The notes under the pieces were generated by a model that was not told where the DNA came from, did no database searches, and saw only the letters and a program-made list of their open reading frames with translations. Position numbers and translations under genes: made by a program. From assembly GCF_013409255.1 (NCBI RefSeq), contig NZ_JACCAS010000001.1, forward strand, positions 2,294,001 through 2,358,000: a stretch of DNA of 64,000 nt, written 5' to 3'. This DNA is from Paraburkholderia bryophila (GTDB taxonomy: Bacteria > Pseudomonadota > Gammaproteobacteria > Burkholderiales > Burkholderiaceae). Positions 45,173-54,253 of the stretch are shown here, one piece after another; positions within the stretch are counted from its first letter, which is position 1, and every line of letters begins with the position of its first letter.

Positions 45173-48100
45173 TTAAACCAGCACGCGCTCGATTCCGCCA
45201 TTGTTCGCCCGTTGCACGTAGTCGGACATCCAGTCAACGCCCAGCACGTGGCGTGCCATTTCGACGACGATGTAGTCCGCCTCGGTGCCCGCGTCGGCGT
45301 TGTAGCGCGACAGCCCTTGCAGGCAGGACGGGCAGCTCGTCAGGATCTTCACCTCGGTGGCGCCGTTCGGCTGCGGGCCGTCGCCGGCCTTGAGCACGGA
45401 GCCATCCGGCGCACCCGCCGAGCCGGCCGACGCATTGGCCGGATTGATCCCGTTCGCGCCGGCTTCGGCCACCAGCGGAATGCCGCGCAGCTTGGCCGCG
45501 CCCTTGCGCATCTCCTCTTCCTTGCGGAAGCGGACCTGCGTCGAAATGTCGGGGCGCGTCACCGCCAGCGTGCCGGATTCGCCACAGCAACGATCGTTCT
45601 TCTCGATCTTGTAGCCGTCTTTCTCCGAACCCATCAGATCATTGACGAGCTTGACCGGGTCCATCGTCTTGATCGGCGAGTGGCACGGGTCGTGATACAT
45701 GTAGCGCACGCCGTTCACGCCTTCGAGCTTGATACCCTTCTCCAGCAGGAATTCGTGGATGTCGATGATCCGGCAGCCCGGGAAGATCTTCTCGAATTCG
45801 TAGCCGGCGAGCTGGTCGTAGCACGTGCCGCACGACACCACGACCGTCTTGATGTCGAGGTAGTTCAGCGTGTTGGCCACACGGTGGAACAGCACGCGGT
45901 TATCCGTGACGATCTGTTCGGCCTTGTCGAACTGGCCCGAGCCGCGCTGCGGATAACCGCAGCACAGATAGCCCGGCGGCAGCACGGTTTGCACGCCCGC
46001 TTCCCACAACATGGCTTGCGTGGCGAGACCCACCTGCGAGAACAGCCGCTCGGAACCGCAGCCCGGGAAGTAGAACACCGCTTCCGTGTCGGCCGTAGTC
46101 GTCTTCGGATTGCGGATGATCGGGACGATCTTGTTGTCCTCGATATCGAGCAACGCGCGCGCGGTTTTCTTCGGCAGGTTGCCCGGCATCTTCTTGTTCA
46201 TGAAGTGGATCACCTGCTGCGTGACCGGCGGCTTGCCGACGGTCGCCGGCGGGTGCGCCGTCTGCTTCTTCGCGAACTTCTTCAGCACTTCGTTGCCGAG
46301 GCGCTGCGCCTTGTAGCCGATGCCCATCATCGCGGTACGCGCGAGGTTGATGGTCTGCGGATTGGTCGCGTTGAGGAAGAACATGCCGGCCGCGTTGCCC
46401 GGATTGAACTTCTTCTTGCCCATTTTGCGCAGCAGATTGCGCATGTTCATGGTCACGTCGCCGAAGTCGATCTTCACCGGACACGGCGTCACGCATTTGT
46501 GACAGACGGTGCAGTGATCGGCGACGTCGTTGAATTCGTCCCAGTGCTTGATCGACACGCCGCGGCGGGTCTGCTCTTCGTACAGGAACGCCTCGACCAG
46601 CAACGAGGTAGCGAGAATCTTGTTGCGCGGGCTGTACAGCAGGTTCGCGCGCGGCACGTGGGTCGCGCACACCGGCTTGCACTTGCCGCAACGCAGGCAG
46701 TCCTTGATCGACTCGGAAATCGCGCCGATGTCGGACTGTTGCATGATCAACGACTCGTAGCCCATCAGGCCGAAGCTCGGCGTGTAGGCGTTGCGCAGAT
46801 CGGCGCCTTCGAGCAGCTTGCCCGCGTTGAAGCGGCCATGCGGATCGACACGCTGTTTATAAGCGCGGAATTCGCCGATTTCCTCATCGGTCAGGAATTC
46901 AAGCTTGGTAATGCCGATACCGTGCTCGCCGGAAATCACGCCGTCGAGCGAACGCGCCAGCTTCATGATGCGTGCAACCGCCTTGTGGGCGTCCTGCAGC
47001 ATCTCGTAGTTGTCGGAATTGACCGGCAGGTTGGTGTGAACGTTGCCGTCGCCCGCGTGCATGTGCAGCGCGACGAACACGCGGCCACGCAACACCTTCT
47101 TGTGGATCGCCTGGGCTTCTTCGAGGATCGGCTTGAACTCGCCGCCGTTGAAGATCTGCCGCAACTCGGCGCGGATTTCCTGCTTCCACGACACGCGGAT
47201 CGTCCGGTCCTGCGTGATGTGGAACACGGTCGCGTCCGGCTGCGCGTCGGCGCGGTCGGCAAACTTCTCCGTCAGCGCTTCGTAGCCGAGACCGACCAGA
47301 TAGTGCTGCGCCTCGCGCACCGACAGATCGAGCTTGTCGCGCAGGAATTCCCAGCGGGTGCGCACGCGCTTCATCAGATCGAGCGCCTGCTGCACACGGT
47401 CTTCGAGCAGCTCGGCGCTCGGAATTTCGTTCGCGTCGTCGCTCTTGCCGAGCGGCAGCTTGCCGGCCTTGAAGAACGCTTCGAGCGCGTCGACCAGTTG
47501 CAGCTTGTTCTTGATCGACAGTTCGATGTTGATCCGCTCGATGCCGTCCGTGTACTCGCCCATCCGGTTCAGCGGAATCACCACGTCTTCGTTGATCTTG
47601 AACGCGTTGGTGTGCTTGGCGATCGCGGCGGTGCGGCTGCGGTCGAGCCAGAAACGCTTGCGCGCCTCCGCATTGACCGCGACGAAGCCTTCGCCGCTCT
47701 TGCCGTTGGCCATGCGCACCACTTCCGAGGTGGCTTGCGCCACCGCGTCCGCATCGTCGCCGACGATGTCGCCGATCAGCACCATCTTCGGAAACGCGTT
47801 GCGCTTGCTCTTGGTCGCGTAGCCGACCGCGCGCAGATAGCGTTCGTCGAGGTGTTCGAGGCCGGCGAGAATCGCGCCGCCCTGCTTCGACGTTTCGAAC
47901 AGGTAGTCCTTGATTTCGACGATGCTCGGAATCGCTTCGCGCGCCTGGCCGAAGAATTCGAGGCAGACGGTGCGCGTATGCGCGGGCATCTTGTGCAGCA
48001 CCCAGCGCGCGGACGTGATCAGCCCGTCGCAGCCTTCTTTCTGCACGCCCGGCAAACCGGCGAGGAATTTATCCGTGACGTCCTTGCCGAGACCTTCCTT

Positions 48101-49267
48101 ACGGAACACGCGGCCCTTGATGTCGAGCGCCTCGGTACGCAGCAGCTTTTCGCCCGGCGCGTAGTTACCGTCGAACCAGTCGAGCCGGAAACGCGCGACT
48201 TCGATGTCGTGAATCTTGCCCATGTTGTGGTCAAGACGCGTGACTTCGAGCCAGTTGCCTTCCGGGTCGACCATGCGCCACCAGGCCAGATTGTCGAGCG
48301 CCGTGCCCCACAACACCGCCTTCTTGCCGCCCGCGTTCATCGCCACGTTACCGCCCACGCACGACGCGTCCAGCGAAGTCGGGTCGACCGCGAACACGAA
48401 GCCGGCCTGCTCGGCCGCCTCGGTCACGCGACGCGTGACCACGCCCGCGCCGGAGAAAATCGTCGCGACTTTACGGTCGACCCCCGGCAGTTCGGTCATC
48501 TCGACCGCGCCGAGCTGTTCGAGCTTTTCGGTGTTGATCACGGCCGAGAACGGCGTGAGCGGCACCGCGCCGCCGGTGTAACCCGTGCCGCCTCCGCGCG
48601 GAATCACGGTCAGACCGAGTTCGAAACACGCCTTGATCATGCCGGCGATTTCGGCTTCGGTATCCGGCGTCAGCACGACGAACGGGTATTCGACGCGCCA
48701 GTCGGTCGCGTCGGTCACGTGCGAAACGCGGGACAAACCGTCGAACTTGATGTTGTCTTTTTCCGTGACCTTGCCGAGCACCTTGGTCGCGCGGCGACGC
48801 AGGTCGTAAGTCTTCTGGAATTCGCTCTTGAAATCGTCGACCGCGCGGCGCGCGGCCTGCACCAGCGTGTCGACGCGCGCGGCGCGGTCCACGCCGGCTT
48901 CGTCGCCGTGCGCCGTCAGATCGGCGCGACGGCGCTTGTCGATCTCGGTCAGGCGGTGATGCAACGCTTCGATCAACTGCGCGCGACGCTTCGGATTGTC
49001 GAGCATGTCGTCTTGCAGATACGGATTGCGGCGCACGACCCAGATATCGCCGAGCACTTCGTACAGCATCCGTGCCGAGCGGCCGGTGCGGCGTTCCGCG
49101 CGCAATTCGGCGAGCACCGCCCAGGCGTCGTCGCCTAGCAGACGAATAACGATTTCACGGTCGGAAAACGACGTGTAGTTATAAGGAATTTCGCGCAGAC
49201 GCGCTTCGGGATCGGCGGCCACCGCAGTGGCGGCCCCGTGCGGATCGAAAACTTGAGGTGCGTTCAT
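45173..49267 (-). CDS. Very large FAD-linked oxidoreductase with two [4Fe-4S] motifs and a CCG domain (YdiJ-like)
   Basis: 1364 residues. After an N-terminal region of about 190 residues comes an FAD-binding domain ([11 protein letters not shown], 223-233, and [13 protein letters not shown]). The FAD C-terminal domain has [12 protein letters not shown] (735-746). A ferredoxin-like segment follows with two clusters: cysteines 857, 860, 863, 867 and 919, 922, 925, 929. A CCG (glycolate oxidase GlpC-like) domain at about 1060-1330 shows LCCGYP and DRCCGES. This fused layout resembles E. coli YdiJ, a D-2-hydroxyglutarate dehydrogenase, and D-lactate/glycolate oxidases; the substrate here is inferred only as a 2-hydroxyacid. 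It heads the run toward HIT, DUF971 and ubiE. Confidence 0.92.
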   Translation of the reverse strand: MNAPQVFDPHGAATAVAADPEARLREIPYNYTSFSDREIVIRLLGDDAWAVLAELRAERRTGRSARMLYEVLGDIWVVRRNPYLQDDMLDNPKRRAQLIEALHHRLTEIDKRRRADLTAHGDEAGVDRAARVDTLVQAARRAVDDFKSEFQKTYDLRRRATKVLGKVTEKDNIKFDGLSRVSHVTDATDWRVEYPFVVLTPDTEAEIAGMIKACFELGLTVIPRGGGTGYTGGAVPLTPFSAVINTEKLEQLGAVEMTELPGVDRKVATIFSGAGVVTRRVTEAAEQAGFVFAVDPTSLDASCVGGNVAMNAGGKKAVLWGTALDNLAWWRMVDPEGNWLEVTRLDHNMGKIHDIEVARFRLDWFDGNYAPGEKLLRTEALDIKGRVFRKEGLGKDVTDKFLAGLPGVQKEGCDGLITSARWVLHKMPAHTRTVCLEFFGQAREAIPSIVEIKDYLFETSKQGGAILAGLEHLDERYLRAVGYATKSKRNAFPKMVLIGDIVGDDADAVAQATSEVVRMANGKSGEGFVAVNAEARKRFWLDRSRTAAIAKHTNAFKINEDVVIPLNRMGEYTDGIERINIELSIKNKLQLVDALEAFFKAGKLPLGKSDDANEIPSAELLEDRVQQALDLMKRVRTRWEFLRDKLDLSVREAQHYLVGLGYEALTEKFADRADAQPDATVFHITQDRTIRVSWKQEIRAELRQIFNGGEFKPILEEAQAIHKKVLRGRVFVALHMHAGDGNVHTNLPVNSDNYEMLQDAHKAVARIMKLARSLDGVISGEHGIGITKLEFLTDEEIGEFRAYKQRVDPHGRFNAGKLLEGADLRNAYTPSFGLMGYESLIMQQSDIGAISESIKDCLRCGKCKPVCATHVPRANLLYSPRNKILATSLLVEAFLYEEQTRRGVSIKHWDEFNDVADHCTVCHKCVTPCPVKIDFGDVTMNMRNLLRKMGKKKFNPGNAAGMFFLNATNPQTINLARTAMMGIGYKAQRLGNEVLKKFAKKQTAHPPATVGKPPVTQQVIHFMNKKMPGNLPKKTARALLDIEDNKIVPIIRNPKTTTADTEAVFYFPGCGSERLFSQVGLATQAMLWEAGVQTVLPPGYLCCGYPQRGSGQFDKAEQIVTDNRVLFHRVANTLNYLDIKTVVVSCGTCYDQLAGYEFEKIFPGCRIIDIHEFLLEKGIKLEGVNGVRYMYHDPCHSPIKTMDPVKLVNDLMGSEKDGYKIEKNDRCCGESGTLAVTRPDISTQVRFRKEEEMRKGAAKLRGIPLVAEAGANGINPANASAGSAGAPDGSVLKAGDGPQPNGATEVKILTSCPSCLQGLSRYNADAGTEADYIVVEMARHVLGVDWMSDYVQRANNGGIERVLV

Positions 49268-49771
49268 AGTCGGACGACTCGGTAGGTCAGCCCGGCGCGC
49301 TCGTCGAAGAGGCGTCGGCTGACGGTGCGCGTGGGGCGCAATGCTGGAAATCTTCTAGGGGAGCGAAGCACAACCGACGGCCAGACCCACATCGATCGCT
49401 TCGCGGCGCTCGGTTCTAGCTACACGATCGTGCGTGGCGGACGAGACGCTCCGCCGCGGGGCAAGACTCACGCGGGACGGGCATCAAGTGGGCGATCCGA
49501 GGCTGCCAGTGCATCTTCCGATCCTTATTCCAAAATGGAATTCTACCGCATGATTCCGCCACGCGTTGACGGCTGAAATCGGGTTAGTGACGGGGCTTCA
49601 GGCGTTTTCGTCATGAATCAGGCGTTCGCGCGGATGCCGCGAATTTGCCGACCGAACGGTCGGATGGGCCGTGGGGACAGGCTTGCGGCGCATCGGCGGA
49701 AGGCCAGAGCCGGCACGGTTGGCGCTATCATTGACCCTTTCCCGTCCCGCAAAGCGCACCGCGCCACCCGC
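49268..49771. other. Divergent intergenic region before ilvA
   Basis: 504 bp between the FAD/Fe-S gene and ilvA. I see no convincing gene. A 5-bp inverted repeat (ATTCC-AAAAT-GGAAT, 49528-49542) and a 6-bp one (CCGACC-GAAC-GGTCGG, 49648-49663) lie toward ilvA. No good promoter hexamers, T-box or leader peptide rich in Ile/Leu/Val is visible. Confidence 0.45.
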
Positions 49772-51295
49772 ATGGCTTCCCACGACTATCTGAAGAAAAC
49801 CCTGACCGCGCGCGTTTATGACGTGGCCCGCGAGACCGAACTCGAACACGCGCCGAATCTGTCGGCGCGTCTACGCAATCCGGTCTATCTGAAGCGCGAG
49901 GACAACCAGCCGGTGTTCTCGTTCAAGGTGCGCGGCGCGTACAACAAGATGGCGCACATTCCGGCGGAAGCGCTGGAGCGTGGGGTGATTACCGCATCGG
50001 CGGGCAATCATGCGCAGGGTGTGGCGCTGTCGGCGGCACGCATGGGGGTGAAGGCGATCATCGTCGTGCCGGTGACCACGCCGCAACTGAAGGTCGATGC
50101 AGTGCGCTCGCATGGCGGGCCGACTGTCGAGGTGGTGCAGTTCGGCGAGTCGTACAGCGACGCTTATGGCCACGCGGTGAAGTTGCAGGAAGAGCGTGGA
50201 TTGACCTTCGTGCATCCGTTCGACGATCCGTATGTGATCGCCGGACAGGGCACTGTCGCGATGGAAATTCTGAGCCAGCACCAGGGCCAGATCCACGCGA
50301 TCTTCGTGCCGATCGGTGGCGGCGGACTCGCGGCGGGTGTCGCTGCGTACGTGAAATCGGTGCGCCCGGAGATCAAGGTGATCGGCGTGCAGACCGACGA
50401 TTCGTGCGCGATGGCCGTCTCGCTGAAAGCGGGTGAACGCGTCACGCTGAGCGAAGTGGGTCTGTTCTCTGACGGCACTGCGGTAAAGCTGGTGGGTGAA
50501 GAAACCTTCCGCCTGTGCCGCGAATATCTCGACGACGTGCTGCTCGTGAACACCGACGCCCTCTGCGCCGCAATCAAGGACGTGTTCCAGGACACGCGCA
50601 GCGTGCTCGAACCCGCGGGCTCGCTCGCAGTGGCCGGCGCGAAACAATACGCCGAGCGTGAAGGCATCGAAAACCAGACGCTGATCGCGATCACGTCCGG
50701 CGCGAACATGAATTTCGATCGCATGCGTTTCGTCGCCGAGCGCGCCGAAGTCGGTGAAGCGCGCGAGGCGGTATTTGCTGTGACGATCCCCGAAGAGCGT
50801 GGCAGCTTCCGACGCTTCTGCGAACTGCTCGGCACGCGCAGCGTCACCGAATTCAACTACCGGATTGCGGATGCGAATTCCGCGCACATTTTCGTGGGCG
50901 TGCAGATCCGCAATCGCAGCGAATCGGCGCAGATCGCGGGCGCATTCGAGGCGCACGGCTTCGCGACGGTCGATCTAACCTTCGATGAACTCTCGAAGCA
51001 GCACATCCGCTACATGGTCGGCGGCCGCTCGCCACTCGCGCATAGCGAACGTCTGTTCCGTTTCGAGTTTCCCGAACGGCCGGGTGCGCTGATGAAATTC
51101 CTGTCGTCGATGGCGCCGAACTGGAATATCAGCCTGTTCCATTACCGCAACCAGGGCGCGGACTACAGCTCGATCCTGGTCGGCATTCAGGTGCCCGAAA
51201 GCGAGAACCCCACGTTCGACCAGTTTCTCGCCACGCTCGGTTATCCGAACTGGGAAGAGACGCGCAACCCGGTGTACCGCTTATTCCTCGCCTGA
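49772..51295 (+). CDS. ilvA: Threonine ammonia-lyase, biosynthetic (IlvA)
   Basis: 507 residues, the long biosynthetic form with a regulatory C-terminus. The PLP lysine is in PVFSFKVRGAYNKM; ASAGNHAQGVALSA and GGGGLAAG (PIGGGGLAAGVA) bind substrate and phosphate. Two ACT-like domains follow residue 330 (FRRFCELLGTRSVTEFNYR and ERPGALMKFLSSM), as in isoleucine-inhibited enzymes. It makes 2-oxobutanoate for isoleucine synthesis. The start MASHDYLKK is where family-like sequence begins; longer upstream open sequence is not. The 5'-nucleotidase gene follows by 23 bp, so the transcript is shared. Confidence 0.95.
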   Translation: MASHDYLKKTLTARVYDVARETELEHAPNLSARLRNPVYLKREDNQPVFSFKVRGAYNKMAHIPAEALERGVITASAGNHAQGVALSAARMGVKAIIVVPVTTPQLKVDAVRSHGGPTVEVVQFGESYSDAYGHAVKLQEERGLTFVHPFDDPYVIAGQGTVAMEILSQHQGQIHAIFVPIGGGGLAAGVAAYVKSVRPEIKVIGVQTDDSCAMAVSLKAGERVTLSEVGLFSDGTAVKLVGEETFRLCREYLDDVLLVNTDALCAAIKDVFQDTRSVLEPAGSLAVAGAKQYAEREGIENQTLIAITSGANMNFDRMRFVAERAEVGEAREAVFAVTIPEERGSFRRFCELLGTRSVTEFNYRIADANSAHIFVGVQIRNRSESAQIAGAFEAHGFATVDLTFDELSKQHIRYMVGGRSPLAHSERLFRFEFPERPGALMKFLSSMAPNWNISLFHYRNQGADYSSILVGIQVPESENPTFDQFLATLGYPNWEETRNPVYRLFLA

Positions 51296-51318
51296 CCTTT
51301 TAGGATCGAAACACGCAG

Positions 51319-52221
51319 ATGGCTCTTACGCTTGTCGACAAACTGGTAGTGGCCATTTCGTCGCGCGCGCTGTTCGACTTCGAGGAAGAGAACCGCGTGT
51401 ACGAGGACGGCAACCTTCAGCAGTATGAAGCGCTGCAGCGCGACCGGCTGACCGTGCCCGCCAAACCCGGCGTGGCGTTTCCGCTGATTCGCAAGCTGCT
51501 GGCGTTGAACGCGGGCGGGCATCGCGTGGAAGTGGTGATTTTGTCGCGCAGCGATCCGATCAGCGGATTGCGTGCGTTTCACTCGTGCCGCGAACATGGC
51601 CTCGCGATCGAGCGCGGCGTTTTTACTCGCGGGCGGGCGCCGTTCGGCTATCTGAAGCCGTTGAACGCGTCGCTGTTTCTGTCCGCGAATCAGGACGACG
51701 TGCGCGACGCGCTGGCCGCCGGATTTCCTGCCGCGCGCGTGTTGCCCGAATCGGCGAAAATGGCGAGCAAGTATCCGGATGAAATCCGCATTGCCTTCGA
51801 CGGCGACGCGGTGCTGTTTTCCGATGAAGCCGAGCGCGTGTTCCAGAAAGACGGTTTGCGCGCCTTCCTCGGTCATGAGATTCACAACAAGGATCTGCCG
51901 CTCGCGGACGGTCCGTTGAAGCCGTTGCTCGAAGCGCTGCACCGGCTGCAAAAACTCGCGGATGAAGCTGCACCGATGCATATTCGTACGGCATTGGTGA
52001 CGGCGCGCTCGGCGCCTGCGCATGAGCGAGCGATCCGCACTTTAATGGCGTGGAACATCGAAATCGACGAAGCGATGTTTCTCGGCGGCCTCGACAAGAG
52101 CGCATTTTTGCGCGAGTTCGAGCCCGACTTTTTCTTCGACGACCAAATTGGCCATTGCGAATCGGCCCGCGTCGTGACGGCGACGGGGCACGTGCTGAGT
52201 GGCATCGTGAACGCATCATGA
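51319..52221 (+). CDS. Cytosolic 5'-nucleotidase-like protein
   Basis: 300 residues, resembling the vertebrate cytosolic 5'-nucleotidase I family found in some proteobacteria: [23 protein letters not shown] at the start, then [37 protein letters not shown] and [11 protein letters not shown]. The acidic [11 protein letters not shown] and DDQ segments are consistent with a HAD-type metal-binding site. It should dephosphorylate nucleoside monophosphates; specificity is unknown. Its stop overlaps the queF start (ATGA), so the two are translationally coupled. Confidence 0.85.
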   Translation: MALTLVDKLVVAISSRALFDFEEENRVYEDGNLQQYEALQRDRLTVPAKPGVAFPLIRKLLALNAGGHRVEVVILSRSDPISGLRAFHSCREHGLAIERGVFTRGRAPFGYLKPLNASLFLSANQDDVRDALAAGFPAARVLPESAKMASKYPDEIRIAFDGDAVLFSDEAERVFQKDGLRAFLGHEIHNKDLPLADGPLKPLLEALHRLQKLADEAAPMHIRTALVTARSAPAHERAIRTLMAWNIEIDEAMFLGGLDKSAFLREFEPDFFFDDQIGHCESARVVTATGHVLSGIVNAS

Positions 52222-53042
52222 CACCCGAACAATCACCGCTGGGCAAGGCTTCCACTTACACCGAACAGTACGACGCTTCGTTGCTGTTTCCGATTGCGCG
52301 CAAGAATGCGCGTGAAGCGATCGGCATTGGCGCGCAGTTGCCGTTTTTCGGCACGGACATCTGGAACGCGTATGAGTTGTCGTGGCTGAATGCGCGCGGC
52401 AAGCCGCAGATCGCGGTAGCGACGTTCTTCGTGCCGGCGGATTCGCCGAATATCGTCGAGTCGAAGTCGTTCAAGCTGTATCTCGGCTCGTTTGCGCAGA
52501 CGGCGTTTGAGTCGATGGAGGTGGTGCGCGATACGATCAAGCGGGATGTGTCTGCTTCATGCGGGGCGACTGTGTCGGTGCATCTGACGGCGCCGTATGA
52601 GTTCGGCAAGTTGCAGATGGACGAGTTTGAGGGTTTGTCGCTGGATCGGCTGGATCTGGATACCGATGTTTATCAGCCGGATGCTTCGTTGCTGAGTGCC
52701 GCGCTCGATGAGGCGCCGGTTGAGGAGACGGTGTTTTCCAATCTGCTGAAGTCGAATTGTCCGGTGACTGGGCAGCCGGATTGGGGCACGGTGCAGATTC
52801 ATTATGTCGGGCCGCAGATCGATCATGCGGGGTTGTTGCGGTACATCATTTCTTATCGGAATCACACTGGGTTTCATGAGCAGTGTGTTGAGCGGATTTT
52901 TATCGATGTGCTGAAGGCTTGCAAGCCGGTCAAGCTCGCGGTGTATGCGCGCTATACGCGGCGTGGTGGGTTGGATATCAATCCGTTTCGGACTAACTAT
53001 AATTTGCCGATGCCGGATAATTTTCGGTTGGCTCGGCAGTGA
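52218..53042 (+). CDS. queF: NADPH-dependent 7-cyano-7-deazaguanine reductase
   Basis: 274 residues, the bimodular long type. QueF reduces preQ0 to preQ1 in queuosine biosynthesis. The family motif ESKSFKLYL is at about 81-89, and the catalytic Cys181 and Asp188 lie in [30 protein letters not shown] at the end is typical. From about 52520 onward the gene uses unusually many T- and G-ending codons (gat, ttt, ttg, ggg, cgg), unlike its first third and ilvA. It is the last gene before the large inverted-repeat element. Confidence 0.96.
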   Translation: MTPEQSPLGKASTYTEQYDASLLFPIARKNAREAIGIGAQLPFFGTDIWNAYELSWLNARGKPQIAVATFFVPADSPNIVESKSFKLYLGSFAQTAFESMEVVRDTIKRDVSASCGATVSVHLTAPYEFGKLQMDEFEGLSLDRLDLDTDVYQPDASLLSAALDEAPVEETVFSNLLKSNCPVTGQPDWGTVQIHYVGPQIDHAGLLRYIISYRNHTGFHEQCVERIFIDVLKACKPVKLAVYARYTRRGGLDINPFRTNYNLPMPDNFRLARQ

Positions 53043-53149
53043 GGGTAGTGGTTTTTTTGCCTGCTTGGCGCTTGGGTTGATTGCCTACGGTGTTGGCCTT
53101 TCCTTGCTTTGTTAGTGGTCTATTGGCGTCGCCCCTGTGCGGGGCGGCA

Positions 53150-53183
53150 CCTACTTCTCTTTGCCGCGGCAAAGAGAAGTAGG
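53150..53183. repeat. 34-bp perfect palindrome, left copy
   Basis: Fully self-complementary around 53166/53167, beginning CCTACTTCTC and ending GAGAAGTAGG. It lies inside the left arm of the element and can form a 17-bp stem with no unpaired centre. A GCCCC-TGTGC-GGGGC hairpin is just outside it. Confidence 0.95.
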
Positions 53184-53659
53184 CAAGAGAAAGCCGCTCA
53201 CACCGCTAATTCTTAAGCGGGTCCCCCGCACAGTCACGGTAGTGGCTCATCTGGAATCAGTGCTCTCGCGCATTCGGCGATAGTGGCACAGCAGTCATTC
53301 TTCCGGCGGCGCTACGCGCGCCGTCGTGATTGTTCCGCACACACTTTGCGGTTTTGGTGCTCAGCCGGAATTCATCAATCGCGGGCGGTATCCGCCGCGT
53401 AGCTCAGATCAACCGTCGCGGCTTCAGCCACCCATTTTTTATGGCATCTCGCCGAGGCGAAGCCGACGGCTCCCGCCGCGCAAAAGCGAAACCCGAAGCT
53501 CCAGACAGACCATTCCGGCGAGCGCGCAGCGCGAGGCGGGAAGAATGATGCCGTGTCACCAACGCGGAGTGTGCGAGAGCACGGATTCCAGATGCACCAC
53601 TACCCGTCGCAGACCACGGATGCCGCTTAAAAATTAGCGGTGTGAGCGGCTTTCTCTTG

Positions 53660-53693
53660 CCTACTTCTCTTTGCCGCGGCAAAGAGAAGTAGG
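53660..53693. repeat. 34-bp perfect palindrome, right copy
   Basis: Identical to the left copy, and so reads the same on either strand. It lies inside the right arm, again next to the GCCCC/GGGGC hairpin, on the side facing ridA. Confidence 0.95.
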
Positions 53694-53774
53694 TGCGGCC
53701 CCGCACAGGGGCAACGCTAATAGACCACTAACAAAGCAAGGAAAGGCCAACACAACACAACAAACCAAACCCAC

Positions 53775-54161
53775 TCAACCCGCAGGCTTCTTATAAGCAA
53801 CGCAGTCCACCTCAACGCGACAGTCGATCACCATTGAAGAAACCACACAAGCCCGCGCCGGCGGATTCTCGCCGAAATACTCGCGGAACACCTTGTTGAA
53901 CGAAGCGAAGTCACGCGGATCGTCGAGCCACACCCCACAGCGGACCACATCCTCCGCCCCATACCCGGCTTCCTTCAAAATCGCGAACACATTCTGAATC
54001 GCCTTGTGCGATTGCTCCACGATCCCGCCGTTGATCACTTCGCCATTCTCCATCGGCGTCTGTCCGGAAACGAACAGCCAGCCATCCGCTTCAACCGCGC
54101 GAGCAAACGGCATATGTTGACCACCCGTTCCCTTCCCGCCTTCAACGCCATAACGCTTCAT
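53775..54161 (-). CDS. RidA-family enamine/imine deaminase
   Basis: 128 residues, the family length. The binding arginine is in PPARACVVSSM, and GWLFVSGQTPMENG near the start is typical. RidA proteins hydrolyse 2-aminoacrylate and other enamines or imines released by PLP enzymes. The gene lies downstream of the D-aminoacylase gene on the same strand and within 3 kb of a fold-type III PLP enzyme, so detoxifying an imine made by that pathway is likely. Start: second of two adjacent ATGs, with AGGAG 7 bp upstream. Confidence 0.88.
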   Translation of the reverse strand: MKRYGVEGGKGTGGQHMPFARAVEADGWLFVSGQTPMENGEVINGGIVEQSHKAIQNVFAILKEAGYGAEDVVRCGVWLDDPRDFASFNKVFREYFGENPPARACVVSSMVIDCRVEVDCVAYKKPAG

Positions 54162-54253
54162 CATCACACTCCTAAAAAAATCCGGCACGCGGCGTAAACA
54201 CCACCACCTGCCACATCAATCAGAAAATCAGAAAACCAGTAAGAACAAACCGC

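Larger units (their letters stand above)
53090..53753. repeat. 664-bp near-palindromic element with paired 131-bp arms
   Basis: The outer arms (53090-53220 and 53623-53753) are inverted copies of equal length with only four differences in 131. Inside them, 53238-53304 and 53539-53604 match inversely at 56 of 67 positions with one gap. Near the centre CCGTCG..GGCTTC and GAAGCCGACGG pair again. The whole can fold as one long imperfect hairpin or cruciform. No transposase or convincing gene lies inside, and I see no target-site duplication at its edges. It lies exactly between the convergent queF and ridA genes. By arrangement it recalls paired REP/BIME elements of other bacteria, but is much longer; I recall similar sequence in Paraburkholderia intergenic regions, unverified. 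Confidence 0.9.

Noticed and set aside
45083..49138. Plus-strand open frame of over 1300 codons opposite the FAD/Fe-S gene
   Set aside because: Its translation is Arg/His/Val-rich with no domain; long antisense frames are expected from strong third-position GC in the true gene.
49268..49771. Attenuator leader peptide for ilvA
   Set aside because: No short open frame rich in Ile/Val/Leu codons and no terminator hairpin before the start.
53150..53693. CRISPR array from repeated palindromes
   Set aside because: Only two copies, in inverted orientation, 476 bp apart, with no regular spacers.
53326..53706. Small open frames inside the inverted element
   Set aside because: Arg/Pro-rich translations on both strands that coincide with the near-palindromic sequence; no ribosome sites and no domain.
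53090..53753. Insertion sequence or integron-like unit
   Set aside because: No transposase or integrase, no visible target duplication, and similarity extends through most of the interior, not only the ends.
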